Part shown: piece by piece, positions 45,452-52,500 of the stretch
How positions within the stretch are numbered: the stretch's first letter is position 1
Layout: each line of letters begins with the position of its first letter
NCBI GenBank assembly: GCA_905221605.1
Contig: CAJNDS010000672.1
Coordinates: 1-52,500 of the forward strand
Length of the DNA: 52,500 bases
DNA from: Symbiodinium natans
Taxonomy: Eukaryota > Sar > Dinophyceae > Suessiales > Symbiodiniaceae
Reading direction: 5' to 3'
Notes under the pieces: generated by a model
Seen by the model: the letters and a program-made list of their open reading frames with translations, nothing else
Databases searched by the model: none
What the model was told of the DNA's origin: nothing
Translations under genes and position numbers: made by a program

Positions 45452-46330
45452 AGCTGCCGCGACGGTTTTCAACAGTTGCCAGATCGAGTCTTAAGAAAAA
45501 AGGCGCGGCGCAGCATGCTTTGTGGCTTTGTGGCAAGCCTGCAACCTCCCGAACAACATGGCCCCTAGCAGAAGGATTCTTTGTTGGTTAAGTTTGGGTG
45601 GCTAGCCGCCTGCCCCGTCAAGCGTCAGTCTTGATTCGCACCATACGAAGATTTTCAAAAAGCGGGGAGGTCGGTCTTAAAGCGAGTAGCACCAATCACG
45701 TGTGGGCATCGCAAGCATGGCCCACGGTACACTTGAGAGGAGGCCTGACAGCGATGCGATACAAAGGCCAGAAAGACAGCTCTCCGGAGTAAGAAGCCGT
45801 GGGCCATTCGTAGCGCAAGCCAGCACGCAAGACCCCCAAACTCCGTCCCAGCTCCATATGGTTTAACCGGCTCGATCGGGCTCATAGCTGAGAGAAATGC
45901 CATTCATCTTCCCAAACGTTCCCTGAACCAGCATCCGAGGTGCCGAACCCTTTAGACTGGCTGCGATGAGGAGCTGCTCAAGGCGGGGGGGTCCAGTTTG
46001 GCGGCTCTGGGTGTGTCGTAGTTCGTTGAATCTTAGAGTCTTCACATGTTCTGAGTGGTGGCTTATTGTCCTACTGCTTCGGTTCGTGATCATGGTTGCA
46101 CGTCCCTTTCGGTGAAGATCTTGTCACTGCTTGAGCCGTCATACCCTGCGTTCGGCGGGGAGAGGGTTTTGATGTATGCTTTATAGACATGATAGGAACT
46201 ATAGGCTTTAGATGGCTCAGGGATTGCTTCAGGATGCGGGTCCCTGTTGGAGGTTGCAGCCTCGTGCACTTCAGCGTTGCCTTTGGGGCCGCACAGGCGG
46301 TCGGCTTTTAGAAGGAGGGAGCTGCCACAG
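45452..46330. other. No gene recognised
   Basis: Downstream flank of the ankyrin gene. Frames at 45598-45903 lack borders or bias. Confidence 0.4.
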
Positions 46331-46905
46331 TGGCGTTTGTTCTGTGCCGTGCTCAGTGCTTACTTACTTTGGCGCAAGAACGCGAGCAGCATCATGGGTT
46401 ACACTAAGTCTGAAGGCAGGGGCAGCAACTCTGCTGCAGAAAATAAGGTAGGGATTCTGTTCATCACAGGGCAGAGAAACGTCCACTTCTCACCACTCTT
46501 GCAAGCTCGCTGCAGCAAACAGCTGCTTACGAGTTTGCTTCCGGATGAGGTTCTCGGCGCGGCCGGGCATGATTACAAAGCGGCAAGTGAACATGCCGCC
46601 TGCACTGCCTACAACGGGCCCTTCGCAAGCTGACAGCGCGGGCACGGTCTCCAGCTGGGCAGGAAAAGGCATTCGCATTCAGGCAAGGCCTCTGAGTCCG
46701 GGTCTTGGTTGATTGCGTTCATCAAAAAATGTGATGCTTTCTGGTATGATTGGTCTGGTGATGAATCACGACGACCACCATTACGGCATGTAGGACACAA
46801 GCTCTACATACAATCGCCCCCTTGCCCCCTGCCACTTCCCCCCCCCCTCTCCCCCCTGACCCCCAAAGTGGATGCTTTGAATGGCTCGGCTCTAAGGACT
46901 CTTTC
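46331..46905 (+). CDS. Possible exons of an unknown gene
   Basis: Exon 46331-46447 (acceptor TGCCACAG, donor gtaggg) reads WRLFCAVLSAYLLWRKNASS then MGYTKSEGRGSNSAAENK. Its frame also stays open through the donor to a TGA ending at 46633, so the 3' border is uncertain. Exon 46869-46905 (pyrimidine-rich acceptor, donor gtgagc) reads GCFEWLGSKDSF. A short hydrophobic patch in the first exon could be a membrane segment. Confidence 0.4.
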
Positions 46906-47119
46906 GTGAGCTACTCGCCTTTGCTGGGAAAGGACAATGTCCCCCGCCGGCCAATCGCCTGCATCGCCGGAGCCCTGTTCTTTCTGTCATGCGAAGATGC
47001 TTTCAGATGCCAGAACCTGCCCCCATGGAATGAGCATGAATGAGCATAGCATGGGCCCTTACACAGCTGCTTTTGAAAGCCATTCGCGGTCCCTAAAACC
47101 CGAAGAACCCTCATAAAAG

Positions 47120-47937
47120 CCCCCCGAATGTGAAGAGGTCGGGGAGCTCCAGGCCCCGCAAAAAGGGGCGCCGACCCTGCTCACGCTGACGCAGGTACGC
47201 TGATGTTGTTTTTGCCCTGCTTTCTTTGGGAGAGCTCGAAGAGTTCTCTTGAACAGAGGATTTTGGCGAAACAAATTGGGGGCACTCGGCTCCCCACAAG
47301 CCTGTATAATCCGAACACCCCCCGAATGCGAATGCGGGGGAGAAGAACTCGGCTTGGGGGAATGCTTGGTTGTCCGTACGCTTCTTGTCTTTGCTGGGGT
47401 CTAAAGGGCTTAATTAGGGATGTTTAGAGATGTTTTTGGGGGTGTTTGGGGTCAAATGGAGGTGGGTTGGCAGCATCCGGCCAGGTGTGCTCGCTGTTCC
47501 ATGCCACGGGCAGGGCCCTTCAGCATCTCCTGACCATCCAGGAGCGGAGTACCCAACAAATCCTTGCAAGAGGAAAACGGAGCTCCTCAGTTGCAACTCT
47601 CCACCGTGCACCAGGCATGTAGTTCAGTAGTTCGGAGTCGAACTCAAAATCCGGAACCTCTGGGCTCGAACCAGGACGTGGGCCTTGCAGCCGGCACCCA
47701 GGGAATGGAGCTGGATTTCGTGGACCTGCGCACCGGGGAAGGGGGTGTGGCAGGTGCTTTCAGCTTCCGTGCGTTTGGGTCTCTTTGGTACTTGTGCGCA
47801 CTTTCAGGGCCCAGCGGAAACCCATCAAACTGGGGAGGGGTTGCACCCCCAAGCACGCAAAAGACGCATCGGCGACCCCATCCTGGCCTTTCAAGGACTT
47901 CGTCCCCAAGTTCTTGGAGCCCGACGCACAGCGATGA
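47120..47937 (+). CDS. 3' end of an unknown gene, four exons
   Basis: Exons 47120-47194 (ECEEVGELQAPQKGAPTLLT, donor gtacgc), 47485-47565 (VCSLFHATGRALQHLLTIQE, GC donor gcaaga), about 47691-47753 (GMELDFVDLRTGEGG) and about 47808-47937 (DASATPSWPFKDFVPKFLEP then DAQR and TGA). The first two join in phase. The last uses a frame with 76% G/C third positions; a competing frame is poorer. Borders of the third and fourth exons need phase adjustment. No family recognised. Confidence 0.55.
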
Positions 47938-48607
47938 GAGGGGGGGGGGGCTTCTGCAGGGCTTTTGGGGTTGTAAGCTGAGAGCGCGTAAATCTTCCCT
48001 AGTTCAGGTTCCGTGCCGAAGGTATCCCTTCAAACCCTATACAGCCTACACATCATGGGTTTTTTTTGAAGTCGGGTGCGTTGAGGCTCTGGGCTTCAGA
48101 CCCCGAGACTCTCCGGCTCATCGGAAAGCACTGGGAGCCCGAGGGCCCAGAGTTTGGGGGGGATCCAAGGGTTTAGGGCAGTTTAGGGGTTTAGGGGTTC
48201 AAAAAGGCTGTAAAGGGTTTAGTGGGTTAAATTGAGGGGCTGAAAATGGCTTAGGGGTGTTGAGGGCTTTCTGGGCTCAAGAGGGCCTTGGTGGTTTTCG
48301 ATAAATCTAGTTCCTTTAAAAAAAGCGGAACCCAAGGTCCCAATTCCCTCAATTATGAACCAAGAACGAGTAAGCATAAATCAAGAACGAGTGCAAGTTT
48401 GGGGGAAAGGGTTCTTCCAGGTGAGTGTTAGAGCTCTTGGGTCGGCGTGGGGTGTAGGTTTCATGCTCTCTGGTGTCCGGTCAGGGTTTGGGGTTCCTGG
48501 TCTCGGAAGGATGTCAAGGATGTCTAAGTCGGCACCCTGAACTTCTTCATGAGGCAGCCCTCGCTTTTGAAGTTCATGTTCGGACATCCATGCTCCCCGG
48601 CCGTCAG
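47938..48607. other. Intergenic with TTTAGGG tract
   Basis: TTTAGGG-type sequence at 48166-48235 follows the gene end. No exon supported. Confidence 0.4.
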
Positions 48608-48822
48608 GACGGACGAGCCGATCCCCGAATCGCTCCTTGAAGGGCTTGCGAAGGCCGAGGCAGGTTGGGTTTAGGTTTGTTTTTTTTTTTTTTTTTGGGG
48701 GGGGGGGGGGGGGGGTTCTGCTTTAGGATTAGGGTTTACGGGGGGTGTTTGATTTAGGGTTTACGGGGGGTGTTTTGAGGATTTCGTGACTAAGCTGGCC
48801 ATGGACGGGAAGGGGCACAATT
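48608..48822 (+). CDS. Two possible exons
   Basis: 48608-48663 (acceptor CCGTCAG, donor gttggg) reads TDEPIPESLLEGLAKAEA, recalling the G-L-x-x-E pieces of the Ala-rich gene. 48780 to about 48822 (acceptor TTTTGAG) reads DFVTKLAMDGKGHN. They join in phase only if the first ends at a GC donor three bases earlier. Confidence 0.4.
48680..48715 (+). repeat. T17-G19 homopolymer junction
   Basis: Seventeen T followed directly by nineteen G in the intron after the 48608 exon. Another G-run lies at 48840-48878. Lengths are likely error-prone. Confidence 0.85.
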
Positions 48823-48879
48823 TATTTTTATTTTTTTTTGGGAGGGGGGGGGGGGGGGGGGGCGGGGGGGGGGGGGGTT

Positions 48880-49569
48880 CAAGGCTTGCCATTTGAACGG
48901 TCGCATCTCGGGCGCCAGCATGTCTGAGCAGTGGGTTTTTGGGGTCTGGGAAAAGGCTTGTTGGTGAGTGGTGCAGACCTTCCACGCGGGAGCCATGGTC
49001 GCAGTTGTCCCGGGACTCTCGCACCAGCTGCCTGGTGTGCAGAAGCACCTAGCATGCGAGACAGGACGACGACTGCCCGGGCATCTGGCGACATGAAAAC
49101 TCGAAGGAAAGAATACCTCAGAACAGGAGAGCAGTTTTCTCGCAATTGTTCAGTGCAAGAGTCTATAACATAATGGTGTATTGCATTATATTATATTCTA
49201 TTGGGTTTTATTAGATTGTATAATTATTCACCTCCGAAAGTATGCTCCGTCCAGGGCCTTCATCGTGGGGCAGAGCTGTTGGACCGCGTCGCCTGGGTCA
49301 GGGGCCTGGCGTCCAGGGTCCATTCGGGTCCATCCCATCTCTACCCCCGTGCCTTTTCAACCCCAAACTCCGGCCGAACTCCCTCAAAGACCCAAACGCT
49401 ATGTGTGTGTATATATATATACTCCATAATATGTATACATGTATATATATATATATATGTATATGTGTATATATATATATATATGTGTATAAAATTCGGT
49501 GTATAGTATGTATATCTTTTTGTCTATATGAGGAAGAAGCAGAGAAGGCGCCTTCTTTCCTTTTTGAAG
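48880..49569. other. Intronic-looking, TA microsatellite
   Basis: A TA/CATA-rich palindromic stretch runs at about 49407-49492. A weak coding frame (ACHLNGRISGASMSEQW) lies at about 48884-48940. Otherwise nothing supported. Confidence 0.45.
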
Positions 49570-49627
49570 GCGCAGCTGGACTTGGATCTCCACACTTCCC
49601 AGGAGGAGCTCTGCATCCACTTGCAGG
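49570..49627 (+). CDS. Internal exon
   Basis: Acceptor TTTGAAG and donor gttggg enclose AQLDLDLHTSQEELCIHLQ, with 17 of 19 G/C third positions. Parent gene and family unknown. Confidence 0.55.
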
Positions 49628-50150
49628 GTTGGGTATCGGGGGTTCGTGGTTTTTGGATGTCGGACCTGAGATGTATGGAGGCGCATGAGAACTCACGGCT
49701 ACCGCCTATTCTGCGTCAGGGCCCGAAGTTCAGGAGTTCTCGTCCCTTGCCGACCTGGGATTTCTGTGTTTCTGCTTGATGCACCGCGATGTTGATGTGC
49801 TGCTTCCAGATGAAGAAAGGCTTTCCAGACCGCGACATGGATTTACTCACTGCAAAGCGACACCCTCCTGGCTTTCTTTGGACCTGGAATAGCTGCCCCG
49901 GCTTACTGACTTAAGATGTGCCACCCGGCGGCAGGAGCTCTCTGAGGAAGCACTGCTCGACCTGGCGCGTCGGCGTCTACCAAATCAGGAAGCCGGCATT
50001 TTTGAGTTCGAGCGAGTTTTCGGCTTTCGTTGGGTGCTCGTCCGCTTGTCCGCTTGTCCATTCCACCGGTACATAGACTGGTAACATAAAGACAACATCC
50101 CCTCTCCAGTCCCAAAGCCATGCGGCTTAGAATCGTGCACCATAGGCAAG

Positions 50151-50342
50151 ATGGCAAGCACATCGTTTCCAGGCAATGTCCCCTTGGAGCAGTGGCATGG
50201 TGTGCTTCTTGTGTTTTTGCTCTTTTGCTTCCCCAGCATTTCACACAAGTACCGACGCTGTGATTTCAAACTCGTATACCTGTGCGGAGGTGGGTATTGC
50301 ATTGCTTTGCATTTTGTTGCTGAGCCTTTCTCTTCGGACTAA
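50151..50342 (+). CDS. Possible small protein with a membrane segment
   Basis: ATG-initiated 63-codon frame. Residues about 13-31 (GVLLVFLLFCFPSI in the core) are hydrophobic. No upstream signal is recognised and codon bias is modest, so this may be chance. Confidence 0.25.
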   Translation: MASTSFPGNVPLEQWHGVLLVFLLFCFPSISHKYRRCDFKLVYLCGGGYCIALHFVAEPFSSD

Positions 50343-50770
50343 GTGCAGTCCCTGACAGGCTTGAGGACGAGGGCTCCTGTGCTTTGTGGTAGATCTTAGG
50401 AGTCAAGGATGACCCTGTATCTCAACAAGATAAGCCCCAACAATTCTAGAGCAACTCCGCTTCTTCAAAGGGTCGGGTAGCGGGAGGATGTACTTGTATA
50501 GGGCTTGGAGCCCCCCCTGACGATCCCTGGGTTGCTACCTTGTGAAATTAGGGGTTTTTGGGGTTTAGGGTTCCCCCTCCCCCCTCCAAAAAAAAGACTT
50601 AACAGGAAAACAAAACGCAAGGGGCCTTCAGGTTGATTTTTGGGCCTGAAGCGAAGGAAAGCTACACCTGAAGGCAATCCTGCCAGATGCCCAAGGAAGC
50701 CAAACAGCGCCCTGAATGCGTGCGAGCACCCTACATCCTAAACCCTAAACCCTAAACCCCTTTCCCAAAG
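50343..50770. other. No gene recognised; heptamer tracts
   Basis: A TTTAGGG patch at about 50555-50575 and a CCCTAAA tract at about 50735-50760, the latter directly before the next acceptor. Confidence 0.45.
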
Positions 50771-50994
50771 GAGCTCAGCTCGGAGGTCGTCGCAAAAGGC
50801 CTGCCGCGCACAGCCATGTCTCGGGTTAGGGTTTAGGGTTTCGGGTTTAGGGTCGAGGGATCAGGGTTTCGGGTTTAGGGCTTAGGGTTTTTTTAGGGTT
50901 TCGGGGTAGTCTGGGTGATGCAAGGCCTTGCCTCCTTCTCGGGCCCTTTCAGCAGCGGCTTCGCGGCAGGCCGGCTTCAAGACCCAAGCCCGAG
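50771..50994 (+). CDS. Two exons bounded by telomere-like tracts
   Basis: 50771-50824 (acceptor TTTCCCAAAG, donor gttagg) reads ELSSEVVAKGLPRTAMSR. 50953 to about 50994 (acceptor CCCTTTCAG) reads QRLRGRPASRPKPE in phase 0; another frame reads AASRQAGFKTQAR. TTTAGGG heptamers start at both donors. Family unknown. Confidence 0.5.
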
Positions 50995-51062
50995 TTTAGG
51001 GTTTGGGGGATTAGGGCTTGGGGGTTACTTAGGGTTTGGGGTTTAGGGTTTGGGGTCTAGGG
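50825..51062 (+). repeat. TTTAGGG tracts after two donors
   Basis: TTTAGGG/TTTCGGG heptamers at 50825-50905 and TTTAGGG/TTTGGGG at 50995-51062, each beginning directly at a splice donor. Confidence 0.85.
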
Positions 51063-51298
51063 TGTCAGGTCCCCTGAGCTACCCTTTCAGGTCCAACTCA
51101 CAGCATTGTCTTTTGTTCGCTCTGCCAGGGATGCTCAGAGGGCTTTAAGGCGGGTTTTTGTTCAAAGGTGGGGATTTGTCTCATACAGGGGACCGCCTTC
51201 AGGGGCGGGACCTCATATGTGCACACACACACACACGCACACGGCCTGCGATCCTTCCAACTGAGCCCTAAACCCTAAACCCTCAAAGCCGGCTTGAG

Positions 51299-51345
51299 GC
51301 TACGTGCAGATACGGCCCGCCAACCACGTGCACGAGCAAACGCTT
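51299..51345 (+). CDS. Probable internal exon
   Basis: After CCCTAAACCCTAAACCCTC and acceptor GCTTGAG the frame reads YVQIRPANHVHEQTL up to GC donor gcaacc. It remains open a further 16 codons, so the end is uncertain. Confidence 0.45.
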
Positions 51346-52136
51346 GCAACCGGAACCAGTGGGTTGCTACAGCAACTCTGTTTCAGGAACCTGTTTTAGG
51401 AACTTAGGAACAGGGTGCAAAGCTGTGCCAGGAACTGTGGGGAGGCCTGTAGTCTTCAAGTCCCCCTCGTTCTTGTTGCGTTTGAGTCGGTTCCTGAGAA
51501 GTGGTTCCCGTTCCCTGGTTGGTTCCTGTTACAACCGTCACCCCATGTGCACATATGGTCCTCCGCGCCTGAGCCTACAGTGGTGTTGATAGAAAAGTCT
51601 TGAAGTTCCGTAAGATTGACCCAGGTTTTGAAGCAGCCCTCGAATGAGGGTATGGGGCTCAGTGAACAGGCTCTCACAACCAAATGCTGCTTGGCGTTGA
51701 AAAGCGATCCGTCAGAGCTCAAGAATAGAGGCAAATTAAGTCTTGGAAGTGGGAGCCCCACCAACGTTAAACTTTTTGGCTCCGACCCCTGATGACCTCA
51801 TGTAGGCCCAATGTAGGCGTCAGGGTTAGATTTTTCTCTGAGAGGTGAGTATGCTGCCATCTGGTCAGAGGTGGGGCCGCCCCAGGACCATGTGCAGAAT
51901 TTCGTGAGGGTGCTTGGCCAATCGTTCCAGCAACAGCCTGGCCACCAATGGCGAAATTGGACTTTGATACCGCAACATCTTGGAGCTAGCGCAAAGACCA
52001 AAGGCATCGCCTCAGAGCCAGCACAAAAACGCAGCAGTCCATTGTTGCCGACCCGTCAGCAAGAATTATAGGCTACCCAGAGGCTACCCGAGGTACAAGA
52101 CTTTCAAAGCCCAAAGAAGATGCGTAAACCGTAAAC
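51346..52136. other. No gene recognised
   Basis: Unique sequence with short open frames on both strands and no convincing splice pair. Confidence 0.4.
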
Positions 52137-52272
52137 TCGGCAGGGCTTGAGACCAACTCTCAAGTTCTGCAAGTTGTGCTTGAAGGTTGGCCTGTTCAGT
52201 TGCCACGGGCAGCGTGCTAACAGATGGCAGGTTCTTGCCGCTGACGTCTTCGAGACGTTCAGCAAGGTACAA
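52137..52272 (-). CDS. Possible minus-strand exon, coiled-coil-like
   Basis: On the minus strand, between an AAG acceptor and donor gtttac, the frame reads LYLAERLEDVSGKNLPSVST and later ATEQANLQAQLAELESWSQA, a heptad-like Leu/Gln/Glu pattern. Third-position bias is weak (about 50%). If real it opposes all gene-level + strand models. Confidence 0.4.
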
Positions 52273-52278
52273 CTTGTT

Positions 52279-52389
52279 GTTTCTGAGTCAGACTTTCTGT
52301 GGAGGGCACTTGGGTTCAGCATATTAGGGCTGCTTGCCGTTTCTGAGTCAGACTTTCTGTGGAGGGCACTTGGGTTCAGCATATTAGGG
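52279..52389. repeat. 60-bp tandem duplication
   Basis: GTTTCTGAGTCAGACTTTCT and the following bases recur exactly after 60 bp. The second copy is identical to about 52389. As 60 is a multiple of 3, both strands keep frames through it. Confidence 0.95.
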
Positions 52390-52500
52390 TGTTTTGACGG
52401 TTCTTGAGGATTACAGAAGATCAGGAGAAGAGTTAGAGATACAGGCAATGGAGCCTGCAAGGGCATCTATCTGCCAAGCTGATATTGATATGTATATATA

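Noticed and set aside
46448-46469. 22-nt GT-AG intron after 46447
   Set aside because: The upstream frame also continues without it to 46633 with equal codon use, so an intron is not needed.

Overview
The window looks like nuclear DNA of a dinoflagellate. Four things point that way. (1) Coding information lies in many short exons (about 20-390 nt) separated by introns, with GT-AG and also GC-AG borders, and most acceptors are followed by G. (2) Short tracts of the plant/dinoflagellate-type telomere motif TTTAGGG/CCCTAAA are scattered through the introns. (3) Every gene-level model is on the + strand, from about 1.8 to 51.3 kb, as expected of unidirectional dinoflagellate gene arrays. (4) There is an intronless ubiquitin-like/ankyrin gene of a kind common in Symbiodiniaceae-like genomes. 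Genus cannot be settled by reading. No rRNA, tRNA, CRISPR array or bacterial operon was seen.

Exons were called by hand from splice borders, phase continuity between neighbours, G/C-rich third codon positions and protein-like translations. Most Met-to-stop ORFs here are intronic or shadow frames. Start exons are usually not identifiable.

Layout. 1-1235: tandem array of about 11 copies of a 108-113-bp unit. 1844-5928: eight phase-compatible exons of an unrecognised gene. 6.4-10.9 kb: isolated exons. 11.46-11.86 kb: 21-bp minisatellite. 12260-13416: the 3' half of a glycosyltransferase with an H-x-R-R-G-D motif (fucosyltransferase-like), the best recognised intron-containing gene. 13586-14376: start of another unknown gene. 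16812-17928: 3' end of a further gene. 18361-22012: a 3.65-kb, extremely A+T-rich island whose strand asymmetry inverts twice. 22-29 kb: scattered exons. 29471-37290: a long gene of about 17 exons encoding a Thr-rich, mucin-like segment, an Ala-rich helical region and a Gly/Pro/Ser-rich tail. 39969-40967 and 42288-43131: 3' ends of two small genes, the second with a CCCGAAA array in its last intron. 44417-45451: intronless ankyrin gene. 46.3-51.3 kb: more exons, one group ending at 47937. 52137-52272: a possible minus-strand exon.

The most striking general signal is that exons tend to be preceded by CCCTAAA-type tracts and followed by TTTAGGG-type tracts, so many introns carry inverted telomere-like ends. 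The genes show no obvious shared pathway.
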